Below are positions 16,293 to 24,466 of a stretch of 32,384 nucleotides of DNA, piece after piece. Position numbers and translations under genes: made by a program. Position 1 is the first letter of the stretch. Each line of letters opens with the position of its first letter. The notes under the pieces are model-generated. The model searched no databases and was not told the origin of the DNA. It worked only from the letters and a program-made list of their open reading frames with translations. Source of the stretch: Brevundimonas sp. (GTDB lineage: Bacteria > Pseudomonadota > Alphaproteobacteria > Caulobacterales > Caulobacteraceae); contig NZ_JABAZW010000049.1 of the NCBI RefSeq assembly GCF_018608325.1, forward strand, positions 1 to 32,384, given 5' to 3'.

Positions 16293-18605
16293 TCAGCTTG
16301 AGGTTTGTTGGGCCGTGACCTGTCGTTGTCTGATGGTTCTCAGACCGGGCGCCAGCAACCAAAGGCCGTAGATCACAACCAGGACAACCAAGACCGTCGC
16401 CTCAGGAGCAACGTCGGACAGACTGGCGCCGGTCGAATTCATCTTCACGAAGGCCTGCACCCCTGCCGTCGAGGGGAACAGATTGGCCAGCCAGACCAGC
16501 GGTTGGGGCATCATGAAGTGCGGCCAGGCCGTGCCGCCCAGGAAAAACAGCGGCGCCGAGGTGCCGACCAGCACCTGCAGCACCCGTTCGTGCCGGTCGA
16601 ACAGGCCGCCCAGGCAAAGACCCAGCGCCGACACCGCCGCCGAGAACAGCGGCGCCAGAAGGATGACGCCGATCAGGTCGCCAGCACGTGGATAATCCTG
16701 AATCCAGAAGACGAAGCCGAAATAGAACAGGCTGGACAGCGTGCCGATGACGGTCAGGGCCAGCCACAGGCCCAGACGACTTCTGAGCCGTAAGATGGGC
16801 GCCCCCGTCTCACGTCGTATGGCGGCGATGACGCCCGCGCCCAGCAGCAGGGTCTGCTGCAGGATGACTATGCTGACCGCCGGGACCGCATAGTCGCCGT
16901 ATCCTTCGGTGGGATTGAACAGCGACACCTGTTTCAGGCTGGGCGTCAGTGACGCGGCGCGCGCGACCTCAGGCAGGCCGTTCAGGCGTTTACGGATCAC
17001 ATCGACGACCGCGCCAGCCGCCGCCTTGCCGATTGAGGTCACGCGGACCAGATAGCCGCCGTTCAGATAGATGGCGACGCCGTCGGGCGCGCCCCGTGCC
17101 AGGCTGGCCTCGAACCCGTCCGGCAGGACGATGATGCCGTCGACGACGCCGCGCTTCATCAGGGTCTGCGCTTCCTCGACAGAGGATGCGACGGCGGCGA
17201 CCTCGATGGCGTGGCTGGCGTTCAGATCCTCGACCAGAGTGCGCGTCGTCGGCGTCTGACTGCTGGTCACCACCGCCAGAGGCAGGCCGGTGGCGGACTG
17301 ACCCGAATAGGCCGCCGGGTAATAGAAGGCGTACAGCACCACCGCGAGCAGCAGCAGGCTGGCGACTGGACGGGCTTTCACAATGCCTGCGAAGGTGGCG
17401 GTGAAACTGCCGACGAAGCTCTGTGTGGGCAGGGGGAAGGTCAGGGGCTCGACCTTGGGTTCGCGGGTGGCCCGCCAACGGACCGCCAGGGCGGCGATGA
17501 TGAAGGCGCCAAGGGTCACCGCGCAGAGGATGAGCAGGTCGTGGACTGCGGCGGGCCGCGCTCCATCAGTCACCATCTGACTGGTCTGAAGCCGCAGATA
17601 GTGGGTGTAGGGCAGGACGTCGCTCCAGAACTGGGCGAAGCGCGGGCCGTGATCCAGCGGCAGGGTTCCATTGGAAAAGGCGATGGCTGCGCCCGAGTAG
17701 ATAGCCGTGGCGGAGAAGGCCATGTCGTTGTCGCCCGACACCGCGACCAACAAGGCCGACAGGGCGACGCTGACCGCCATCAGGGCCGCCATGCCCAGCA
17801 CCAGCAGGGGCAATGACCCAGCCACGCCCCAACCCCGAAACCCGCAAAGCCAGACAATCCAGGCCAGTCCCCACAGGGTGAAGATCAGGAAATGCGGCGT
17901 CAGATGCCCCGCCAGAGCCGCCGTCGTGCGGCCCCCATTCGAAACCTTGAAGGGGCGAAATGACTTGCCCTGCATCAAGCGCCCGACGGCCAGCACCGCT
18001 GAACAGGCGGCCAGCAGATGCAGGACGCCGGGGCCGAGCAGGCCGCCCAGAAACAGTTCGAAGTTCAGTTGCGAGTTGCCGATGATCGACACCTGCACAT
18101 CTGGCGGGCTGAGTGCGGTCGCAGGTGCGCCCATCTGTCGGGCGCGTTCTTCAAGCACGGGCGCAGCCGCCGAGGCGATGGCGGCGGACTGGTTCAACGC
18201 CGTCAGGGCCCCGGCCGTCTGGAAGGCGCCGTTGAAATAGACCGTCGCCTGTTCAGGCTGTCGAAAGGCGCCCCCGCTGAAGCCGGAGGGGAAATAGGCG
18301 AAGCTGAAAATCTTGCCCTGCCGCATAAGCCTCATCGCCTCGTCCAGAGTGGCGGGGGCATAGGCGACATCAAGGCCCGAACTGGCCTGCATGTTGCGGA
18401 TGGCGGCGCGGCTGAAGCTGGATCGGTCATGATCGACGACAGCGGTCGGAGAGCCGTGAATGACCCCCGGCGCGAACATCAGCGCGATCACCGCCAGCAG
18501 GATCAACGGCAGGCCAAAGGCTACGAACGCGTCCCATGGCCGCGTCAGCAGCAGGCGCGTTTCATCACGCACGGCCCGGGCGAAGGCCGCGCGGCTGGAC
18601 ATCAT
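16293..18605 (-). CDS. Double ABC-2 type permease (YhhJ/YbhR-like tandem fusion)
   Basis: A 770-residue integral inner-membrane protein made of two homologous ABC-2 halves (about 1-385 and 386-770). Each half begins with a helix, then a large periplasmic domain (TAVVDHDRSSFSRAAIRNMQ and EAMRLMRQGKIFSFAYFPSG in the first; LAVVTSSQTPTTRTLVEDLN and EAQTLMKRGVVDGIIVLPDG in the second), then about five helices. ABC-2 permeases of this kind normally work with a separate or fused ATPase, but no Walker motif is seen here and no ATPase gene lies beside it. The start overlaps the adaptor stop (ATGA). It is the last gene of an operon with a TolC-like protein and an HlyD-type adaptor, so export of an unknown compound is likely. 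Confidence 0.85.
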   Translation of the reverse strand: MMSSRAAFARAVRDETRLLLTRPWDAFVAFGLPLILLAVIALMFAPGVIHGSPTAVVDHDRSSFSRAAIRNMQASSGLDVAYAPATLDEAMRLMRQGKIFSFAYFPSGFSGGAFRQPEQATVYFNGAFQTAGALTALNQSAAIASAAAPVLEERARQMGAPATALSPPDVQVSIIGNSQLNFELFLGGLLGPGVLHLLAACSAVLAVGRLMQGKSFRPFKVSNGGRTTAALAGHLTPHFLIFTLWGLAWIVWLCGFRGWGVAGSLPLLVLGMAALMAVSVALSALLVAVSGDNDMAFSATAIYSGAAIAFSNGTLPLDHGPRFAQFWSDVLPYTHYLRLQTSQMVTDGARPAAVHDLLILCAVTLGAFIIAALAVRWRATREPKVEPLTFPLPTQSFVGSFTATFAGIVKARPVASLLLLAVVLYAFYYPAAYSGQSATGLPLAVVTSSQTPTTRTLVEDLNASHAIEVAAVASSVEEAQTLMKRGVVDGIIVLPDGFEASLARGAPDGVAIYLNGGYLVRVTSIGKAAAGAVVDVIRKRLNGLPEVARAASLTPSLKQVSLFNPTEGYGDYAVPAVSIVILQQTLLLGAGVIAAIRRETGAPILRLRSRLGLWLALTVIGTLSSLFYFGFVFWIQDYPRAGDLIGVILLAPLFSAAVSALGLCLGGLFDRHERVLQVLVGTSAPLFFLGGTAWPHFMMPQPLVWLANLFPSTAGVQAFVKMNSTGASLSDVAPEATVLVVLVVIYGLWLLAPGLRTIRQRQVTAQQTSS

Positions 18606-19624
18606 CGGCGCGACCAGTCGAACAGGACGCTCATGCCCGGACGCAGGTTGGCGGTGGGCTGGACGGGCTTGGCCTTGATGGCGAAGCTGCGCACGTCATA
18701 GCCGCTGGACTGGCGGGTCGAGCGCCAGGTGGCGAACTCGCCCTGCGGGCTGATGGCGGTGACGCGGAACGCCACGTTTTTGAGGCCCAGCGCGGGGATG
18801 TCGCCATGCAGCGTCGCGCCCATTTTCAGGTCGCGATACTGGTCCTCGCGAACGGTGAAGGACACCCACGGATCGGTGGTGTCGACCACGGTGTAAACAG
18901 GCACGCCGATCAGGACCAGTTCGCCGACATTGGCGAACCGCTGGGACACCTCGCCCGCATGGGGGGCGACCAGACGGGTTTCGGACTGCAGGCTGGTGGT
19001 TTCGGCGACGGCGGCCTGCGCCCCGCTGACCTGGGCGTCGGCGACGGATCGTTCCTGCGGGCGGGTTCCGGTCTGGGCCTTCACATACTGCTGACGGGCG
19101 GCCTCGGTCTGGGCGGCGGTGGCGGCGCGGGCGGCGACGGCTTCGTCACGACGCTGGGCCGAGATGACGCCCTCGGCGAACAGGGCCTCGGCGCGTCGGG
19201 CGGTCTGGTCGGCCAGACGTTCCGTGGCCTGACTGGCGCGCCAGATGGATTCGACGGTGCGGATGTCTTCGTGCCGGGCGCCCTCGCGGCTGAGGGATTG
19301 CAGCGCCTCGGCGGATTGCAGCAGGGCGCGAGCCTGAACGTCCTTGGCCTCGATCTCGGGGCTGCTCATGACAGCCAGCACTTGCCCTGCAGTGACCCGG
19401 TCGCCTTCGGAGACTAGCAGTTGCTCGACGCGGCTGGGTGCCTTGGTGGCGACGGTGAAGGTCTCGGCCTCCACCATGCCCTGAATCTGCTCCTGCGGCG
19501 GACGGGCGGCCAGGAACAGGCCGATGATGATGAAACCCACCAGCAGTATGGCCCCTGCGGCGATGATCCAGACGCGCAGGGCGCCGCGCTTGCGCGAGGG
19601 GGGCGTGGCTGTCGTCTCGCTCAT
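18602..19624 (-). CDS. HlyD-family periplasmic adaptor (YhiI/EmrA-like)
   Basis: A 340-residue membrane-fusion protein. A basic cytoplasmic N-terminus (SRKRGALR) precedes one membrane helix (about 17-40). A split lipoyl domain (APSRVEQLLVSEGDRVTAGQ ... TRLVAPHAGEVSQRFANVGE) brackets an Ala/Gln/Arg-rich coiled-coil hairpin of about 130 residues. A beta-barrel segment follows (VSFTVREDQYRDLKMGATLH). It bridges the inner-membrane permease and the outer-membrane channel. It overlaps both neighbours by 4 bases (ATGA at each end), so the three genes are translated together. Confidence 0.88.
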   Translation of the reverse strand: MSETTATPPSRKRGALRVWIIAAGAILLVGFIIIGLFLAARPPQEQIQGMVEAETFTVATKAPSRVEQLLVSEGDRVTAGQVLAVMSSPEIEAKDVQARALLQSAEALQSLSREGARHEDIRTVESIWRASQATERLADQTARRAEALFAEGVISAQRRDEAVAARAATAAQTEAARQQYVKAQTGTRPQERSVADAQVSGAQAAVAETTSLQSETRLVAPHAGEVSQRFANVGELVLIGVPVYTVVDTTDPWVSFTVREDQYRDLKMGATLHGDIPALGLKNVAFRVTAISPQGEFATWRSTRQSSGYDVRSFAIKAKPVQPTANLRPGMSVLFDWSRR

Positions 19625-21102
19625 GGTGCGCTGATCCGGTCGTCGCGTTGCAGATAGTCGTTCAGGGTCTGGGGGCTGCTGGACGCCGCCAGCAGGGCCG
19701 CCAGACTGAGATCATATTCATAGGCGGCCACCGCCCTTTGCAGGCGCGCGGCCCCCAGCAGGTTGCGGGCGTCCACCACCGCAGAGACAGGGGATTCGCC
19801 CTCGCGGAAGGCGATCTCCTGCACCCGCAGGTTTTCGGTCGCCGCCGTCAGGCTGGAGTCCATCGACAGGAACTGCCGACGCGCCAGGTCGACCTGATTA
19901 TAGGCGCGCGTGACCAGCAGCCGCGCGTCGTCGCGCGCCTGACGTTCCATCTCGCCCGCGGCCTGCGCCTGTGACCGGGCGGCGCCGGCCATGCGACGAC
20001 GGTCGATGGACGACATCAGGGTGTAGCGCGCCCCGATGCCGACGGCCCAGTCCGGCTCGGTCGGCAGGGCGTTGTCGGGGTTCAGATTGTAGGTTCCGAA
20101 GGCATAGACGGTGGGCCGGAACCGCGACTCCGCCAGATCGACGCCCGCTTCGGCCAGATCGCGGGTGGCCTGGGCCTGGGCGATGCGGGCGTTGGACTGG
20201 GACGCCTGGGCGACAAAGACGTCCATCGGCCCGACCGAGGTGCGGTTGACGAACAGCGACGTTGTGGGCGTCACCCCATCGTCAAGGTTCAGAACCCGAC
20301 CCAGCGATTGAACCGAGTTGTCGTATTCCAGCTGGGCACGGTCCAGTTGGCGCTGTGAAGCATCGCGGGCCACCTGCACCTGCAGCGTCTGGGCGTGGCT
20401 GAGCACGCCTTCGCGCTCCATCCGCTCGGCGTTGCGCAGATGAAGATCAAAGCCGTCGCGGGTTTCGGTGGATATGCGCACCGCCTCCGCCGCCAGCACC
20501 TGTCCGAAATAGGCGCGGGCCAGATTGACGCCTTCCAGATCCACGGCCTCGCGGCGGCGCGCCTGGGCCAGATCGACATTGGCGGCGGCGGCGCGTTGCA
20601 GGGCGGGGATGGCGCCGCCGCTGTAGATGGGCTGCAACGCGGTCAGGGTTGGGCGAAACGCGGTGTCCTCGACCTCCAGCCGCACATCGGTGGGCAAGGC
20701 GGCGAAGATTTCCGGCAGGGCGGCCTGCAGCCGTTGTCCGACGGTCTGAAGAATATCACCCGGTATGCCGGGCAGGTCCGAGATCAATCCCGGAATGGCG
20801 GCGCCCAGTTCGGACTGGGCCTTGTCCAGCGCGCCGGTCAGGGAGATGTCGAAGGTCTTGCGGTAGCGGATGGCCTGAGCGTCCAGCGACACTGTGGGCC
20901 GCCGCAGACCCGCCGCCGCAGCCGCCTGTTCGCTGGCGGCGTCCACGCCGTAACCGGCTGCGCGTGACAGGCTGGAGGAGGAGCGCAGGCGCGCCGTGGC
21001 TTCGGCATAGGTCAGCGGCGTCTGCTGCGGCGACGCCGTCTGGGCGGACGCAGCGCCTGCGAGAAACAACGCGAAGGGCAGTCCGATCCATGCTGAAGCC
21101 AT
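19621..21102 (-). CDS. TolC-family outer-membrane channel
   Basis: A 493-residue outer-membrane efflux protein and first gene of the ABC-2 export operon. The ATG at 21102 is chosen because AAGGA lies 6 bases upstream; an ATG at 21105 and a TTG at 21117 are in frame but badly spaced. The signal peptide is MASAWIGLPFALFLAGAASA with cleavage after ASA. Seen: long helical segments rich in Ala/Gln/Arg, the TolC-type PTLTALQPIYSGGAIPALQR segment in the first repeat, and RFRPTVYAFGTYNLNPDNAL with VGIGARYTLMSSIDRRRMAG in the second. It lacks a lipobox, unlike the NodT-type channel at 7281, so the window encodes two distinct outer-membrane channels for two pumps. Confidence 0.85.
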   Translation of the reverse strand: MASAWIGLPFALFLAGAASAQTASPQQTPLTYAEATARLRSSSSLSRAAGYGVDAASEQAAAAAGLRRPTVSLDAQAIRYRKTFDISLTGALDKAQSELGAAIPGLISDLPGIPGDILQTVGQRLQAALPEIFAALPTDVRLEVEDTAFRPTLTALQPIYSGGAIPALQRAAAANVDLAQARRREAVDLEGVNLARAYFGQVLAAEAVRISTETRDGFDLHLRNAERMEREGVLSHAQTLQVQVARDASQRQLDRAQLEYDNSVQSLGRVLNLDDGVTPTTSLFVNRTSVGPMDVFVAQASQSNARIAQAQATRDLAEAGVDLAESRFRPTVYAFGTYNLNPDNALPTEPDWAVGIGARYTLMSSIDRRRMAGAARSQAQAAGEMERQARDDARLLVTRAYNQVDLARRQFLSMDSSLTAATENLRVQEIAFREGESPVSAVVDARNLLGAARLQRAVAAYEYDLSLAALLAASSSPQTLNDYLQRDDRISAP

Positions 21103-21210
21103 CATCGATCCTTGCAAAGTCTAGGTGACGATCCTGAAGCGGCGCCGTCGGGTCAAGCAAGTTCTCAGATCGTGAGGCGGTTCCGACGCATCATCGACTA
21201 TTCTTGGCAT

Positions 21211-21250
21211 GAAAAACGCCCATTCAACGGGTGAATGGGCGTTCTTTCGG
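21211..21250 (-). terminator. Strong rho-independent terminator
   Basis: A perfect 12-bp inverted repeat (AACGCCCATTCA at 21215-21226 and its complement at 21232-21243, 5-base loop) is followed on the minus strand by TTTTT (21216-21212). It lies 24 bases after the stop of the repeat protein at 21267 and ends that gene's transcript before the export operon begins. On the plus strand the stem is followed by TTCTTTC, so weak two-way action is possible. Confidence 0.88.
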
Positions 21251-21266
21251 GCATTGGAAGTCGGTC

Positions 21267-22148
21267 TTAACGACGGACGCGCGTTTCCAGTTCGCCAAGG
21301 CGGCGCGTCAGATAGGCGGTTTCATCGGCAGACGGGTTGTAGCGGCCATAGGCGGCTTCCAGACGCGTCAGGTCGCCCAGTTGGACCCGTACATCGGCGG
21401 CGTCGGCGCGGGTGAGGGCGCCCGAACGCTCGGCGGCGGTCACGGCGGTTTCAAGCGCGGTCAGGCGCACGCGCGGCGTTTGCGTGACGGCTGGCGGCTG
21501 CACTGCGGGACCGTCGCCGACGCGGGCGTCCAGGGCGTCCAGACGGCTGTCCAGATCGTTACGCTCGCTGGCGGTGATCGAACCCTTGGCGGCGTAGCGC
21601 GTCTCCAACTGGATCAAGGCCTGATAGTCGGTCTTCAGACGCGTCGCCTCGGTGCGGGTGATCCGGCGCGCGTTGACGGAGGCGTCGACGCGGGATTCGA
21701 ATGCGGCGCGGCCCTGGGCGACGGTGTTCACATCGCCATAGCCCGATGCGCCGGATTCCAGCGTCTGGGTCAGGGCGTTGTACCGGCTGTTCAGATCGGC
21801 GCGTTCCTCGTTGGTGAAGCGGCCATCGGCGGCATAACGCGTTTCGAGGTCGACCAGGGCCGTATAGTCGGCGCGCAGGCGCGTCGCGGCGGCGCTGGAG
21901 ATTTGTCCGACGCGCAGGCTGCTGTCGACACGCGTGTTGAACTGGCTCTGACCGTCACGCAGCGGACGGCCGCCGCGCAGCCAGGCCTGATCCAGAGCTG
22001 AAACGCCAAGGCGGTCGCCGAACAGCGCGCCGACCACGGCGCCCAGCCGGTCCTGGTTCGTCTGGTTATTCGTCTGGGCATGTGCAGAGCCAGCGCCCAC
22101 AGCCAGAGCAGTGGCGGCGACGAGGGCGAGGCGGGTGCGGGGTGTCAT
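21267..22148 (-). CDS. Secreted helical protein with three ~80-residue repeats, unknown function
   Basis: A 293-residue protein of no family I recognise. The ATG at 22148 has AGGA 7 bases upstream and opens a clear signal peptide (MTPRTRLALVAATALAVGAG then SAHA, cleavage near residue 24); the frame extends upstream without a plausible start. The mature part contains three imperfect repeats at about 70-130, 150-210 and 231-291. Each follows the pattern F/L-x-x-RV...I/L-T-R-x-x-A-x-x-L-x-x-D-Y-x-x-L-x-x-LE-x-x-Y...-S-A-x-E-R-x-x-L-x-x-R-L-x-x-L-x-x-x-V, for example RLKTDYQALIQLETRYAAKG. The prediction is mostly alpha-helical. A Pro/Gln/Thr linker (about 213-226) separates repeats two and three. 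It is a single-gene unit with its own terminator. Periplasmic or exported location is inferred. Confidence 0.75.
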   Translation of the reverse strand: MTPRTRLALVAATALAVGAGSAHAQTNNQTNQDRLGAVVGALFGDRLGVSALDQAWLRGGRPLRDGQSQFNTRVDSSLRVGQISSAAATRLRADYTALVDLETRYAADGRFTNEERADLNSRYNALTQTLESGASGYGDVNTVAQGRAAFESRVDASVNARRITRTEATRLKTDYQALIQLETRYAAKGSITASERNDLDSRLDALDARVGDGPAVQPPAVTQTPRVRLTALETAVTAAERSGALTRADAADVRVQLGDLTRLEAAYGRYNPSADETAYLTRRLGELETRVRR

Positions 22149-22392
22149 GGGGAGGTCCTGTTGGCCTTTGATCGAGTGACGGAGAACGGCGTGCGGCGAG
22201 GATGGTTGCCTCGCGCCCAGCTTGACCATTGGATGACACGACGTGGTTCGGGCGCAAAGCGCTGCGATGTAAAATCCTGTCCAGGCCCACTGGCCGTCGC
22301 TCATTTCGCTGATGCCGGATGATTGATTCTAAAAATGAGCAATGATCAATAAATTTATGGACAAGCCTTTTGCGAGGTGCTGCTGTTAGACC
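22149..22392. other. Divergent intergenic region
   Basis: This 244-bp non-coding stretch separates the repeat protein (minus) from the biosynthetic operon (plus). It includes an AT-rich island around 22320-22362, rare in this GC-rich window, containing a TTGATT element and the operator-like motif at 22336. Promoters for both directions are expected here. I see no RNA gene in it. Confidence 0.6.
22336..22348 (+). promoter_or_regulatory. Candidate TetR operator, site A (TGAGCAATGATCA)
   Basis: This 13-base motif fits TGnnC-RAT-GWTCM, an imperfect inverted repeat with a 3-base centre. It lies about 140 bases upstream of the ketosynthase gene within an AT-rich promoter-like island. Matching copies occur before tetR (29586) and before the secreted-protein operon (30316, 30333). 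Binding by the TetR protein of this window is inferred. Confidence 0.45.
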
Positions 22393-22491
22393 ATGACCCC
22401 GAAACACGACGGTTCACCCATGCTGCGAAATGCCTTCAGGGATAAGAATACGGGCCTGACCGCCCGTCACGTGCAGGGTGCGTCGCAATGA
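22393..22491 (+). CDS. Possible 32-aa leader peptide coupled to the ketosynthase
   Basis: A short ATG frame (MTPKHDGSPMLRNAFRDKNT...) whose TGA stop overlaps the ketosynthase ATG as ATGA, the same coupling used by the genes downstream. An internal ATG at 22420 would give 23 residues. No good ribosome-binding site precedes either start and the peptide has no recognisable family. It may be a leader that couples translation or a chance frame; the ketosynthase itself also lacks a strong Shine-Dalgarno, which slightly favours coupling. Confidence 0.25.
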   Translation: MTPKHDGSPMLRNAFRDKNTGLTARHVQGASQ

Positions 22492-23483
22492 CGGGGCTGG
22501 CCTTCGTTGGATATGGCGCGGCTCTACCCGAAAGGCGCAGGCCGTCGTCTGAACTGGACGCTGTATTCGGCCAATCATCGGGATGGACTGAAGGGCAGTT
22601 CGGCATCTCCAGTCGAGCGGTCGCGTCGCCTGAGGAAACAACCTCCGTTTTGGGCGCCCGCGCGGCGAGAGCGGCGCTTGAGATGGCGGGGTGGGGCGAG
22701 GGGGATTTCGACGTTCTGATCGGCGCCTGCGGCGTGATGGAGCAGCCGATTCCGGGAACCTCAGTCTTGATCCAGAATGAACTGGGATTGGGCAAATCTG
22801 GCATCTGGGCGTTTGACGTGAACCAGACCTGCCTGTCGTTCCTGGCTGCGCTGGACATCGTCGCCATGGGGTTTGCGACGGGGCGCTGGAAACGCGCGCT
22901 GGTGGTGTCGAGCGACATTGCATCAGCGGGGCTGGATTGGGCGACCCCAGCCTCGGCCGCCATTTTCGGCGACGGGGCGGCGGCGGTCTGCATCGAGGCG
23001 CGGGCGGATGATGAAGGCCCCGCTCTGATCAGTCGCCGGTTCGAAACCTATGGCGAGGGCAAGGATCTGGCCGTCCTGCGCTCTGGCGGCACACGGATCC
23101 GCGCCACGGACGGTTATGAGGCGTTGCTGGAGGGCGCGCGGTTCCGCATGGACGCCTTCGGGGTGTTCAAGGCGGCGGCCAAGGTCTTGCCGCGCATGAT
23201 CGACGGGGTGCTGGAGGAGGCGGGCCTGACGCGCGAAACCGTCGATCTGGTCATCTGCCATCAGGCCAGCCGACCCGGCGTCGAACATGTGCGGCGATTG
23301 ATGGGCGGCGACCCGGAACGGGTCATCGACATCTTCTCGGATCGCGGCAACCAGATCGCCGCGTCTCTGCCCAGCGGCTTGGTCGAGGCGCAGTCTCTGG
23401 GGCGGGTGAAGCCGGGAACAACAGTTCTTCTGCTGGGAACCGCCGCCGGAATCAGCGCGGCGGCCATGGTGCTGCGGTTCTGA
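22488..23483 (+). CDS. Beta-ketoacyl-ACP synthase III-like ketosynthase
   Basis: A 331-residue thiolase-fold enzyme of the FabH/OleA class. The catalytic triad is visible: Cys115 in DVNQTCLSFLAALD, His258 in VICHQAS and Asn288 in DRGNQIAASLP. The glycine-rich C-terminus (LLLGTAAGISAAAMVLRF) and the FGDGAAAVCIE segment are typical. FabH enzymes condense an acyl thioester with malonyl-ACP; OleA-type relatives join two acyl-CoAs. Which applies here cannot be read from sequence. It is the first full-length gene of a six-gene overlapping operon and its stop overlaps the next ATG (TGATG). It is unlikely to be the housekeeping FabH because it sits with specialised enzymes rather than plsX/acpP. The ribosome site is weak (AGGG about 11 bases upstream). 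Confidence 0.87.
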   Translation: MTGLAFVGYGAALPERRRPSSELDAVFGQSSGWTEGQFGISSRAVASPEETTSVLGARAARAALEMAGWGEGDFDVLIGACGVMEQPIPGTSVLIQNELGLGKSGIWAFDVNQTCLSFLAALDIVAMGFATGRWKRALVVSSDIASAGLDWATPASAAIFGDGAAAVCIEARADDEGPALISRRFETYGEGKDLAVLRSGGTRIRATDGYEALLEGARFRMDAFGVFKAAAKVLPRMIDGVLEEAGLTRETVDLVICHQASRPGVEHVRRLMGGDPERVIDIFSDRGNQIAASLPSGLVEAQSLGRVKPGTTVLLLGTAAGISAAAMVLRF

Positions 23484-24466
23484 TGCGGCGTGCACTGGTT
23501 ACAGGCGCGACAGGCGGGTTGGGGCTGGCTCTGACCGAGGGGCTGATTGCAGCCGGATATGCCGTGCGTGCGACAGGACGGTCTGCTGGCGCCGTGCAGC
23601 GGCTGAAGGCCATGGGCGCGGATGTGGTCCTATGCGATCTGCTGCAGGCTGACCTGACCCGATTGTGCGACGGCGTTGATGTGGTCTTTCACGCGGCGGC
23701 CCTGTCCAGCCCCTGGGGGGCGGAAGCGGTGTTTCAGCGCATCAATGTCGATGTGACCGAGAGGCTGCTGGCGTCGGCGCAGGTGACGGGGTGCGACGCC
23801 TTCGTCTTCGTGTCGTCGCCATCGATCTATGCCGATTTCAAGGATCAGGAGGGGCTGACAGAGGACAGCCCGCCGACCCTGCGCCCGTTGAACGCCTATG
23901 CCCGAACCAAGCTGACGGCTGAGCGGCAGGTGCTGGCGGCGGATCGGCCCGGCTTCCGCACAATCTCCATCCGTCCGCGCGCCCTGATCGGGCCGGATGA
24001 TGCGGTTCTGCTGCCCCGGATTCTTGAGATGGTTCGACGCGGCAGGCTGCCTGTCCTGCGCGGCGGCGTCGCCCGGATCGACCTGACGGACGTGCGCGAT
24101 GCGGTGAAGGCCCTGGTGCTGGCGGACCAGAATCGTGAGGCAGTGGGCGGGCGGCCAATCAATATCTCGGGCGGTCAGCCGATCCGTATTCTCGATCTGG
24201 CTGAGCGGTTGTGTGAGGTTTTGGAAGTGAGGCCACGGCTGGTCCCCGTTCCGATGGCGCCGATGCGGGTTCTGGCCTCGGTGTCAGAGACGGTGTGTGG
24301 CGCATGGCCGGGCCGCCCCGAGCCGAAGATCACCCCCTATACTCTGGCCATCCTGGCCTATTCCCAGACCTTCGACCTGTCCTATGCGCGGACCGCTCTA
24401 GGCTATTCACCCGCCCATGATGCGGTGGCGATTGCGCTGGATCTGGCGCCGAGGATGGCGGCATGA
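23483..24466 (+). CDS. NAD(P)-dependent epimerase/3beta-HSD-like reductase (extended SDR)
   Basis: A 327-residue Rossmann enzyme. The N-terminal cofactor motif is GATGGLG (residues 8-14), followed by DVVFHAAALSSPWG, the Ser of FVFVSSPSIYAD, and the catalytic YARTK pair. The C-terminal part has the ININISGGQPI-like stretch (here PINISGGQPIRILDLAERLC) common in extended SDRs. The closest functional idea is OleD-type reduction of a 2-alkyl-3-ketoacid, since it follows an OleA/FabH-like ketosynthase; a sugar or steroid substrate is less likely in this context. It overlaps the upstream stop by 1 base and the MBL gene by 4 bases. Confidence 0.85.
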   Translation: MRRALVTGATGGLGLALTEGLIAAGYAVRATGRSAGAVQRLKAMGADVVLCDLLQADLTRLCDGVDVVFHAAALSSPWGAEAVFQRINVDVTERLLASAQVTGCDAFVFVSSPSIYADFKDQEGLTEDSPPTLRPLNAYARTKLTAERQVLAADRPGFRTISIRPRALIGPDDAVLLPRILEMVRRGRLPVLRGGVARIDLTDVRDAVKALVLADQNREAVGGRPINISGGQPIRILDLAERLCEVLEVRPRLVPVPMAPMRVLASVSETVCGAWPGRPEPKITPYTLAILAYSQTFDLSYARTALGYSPAHDAVAIALDLAPRMAA

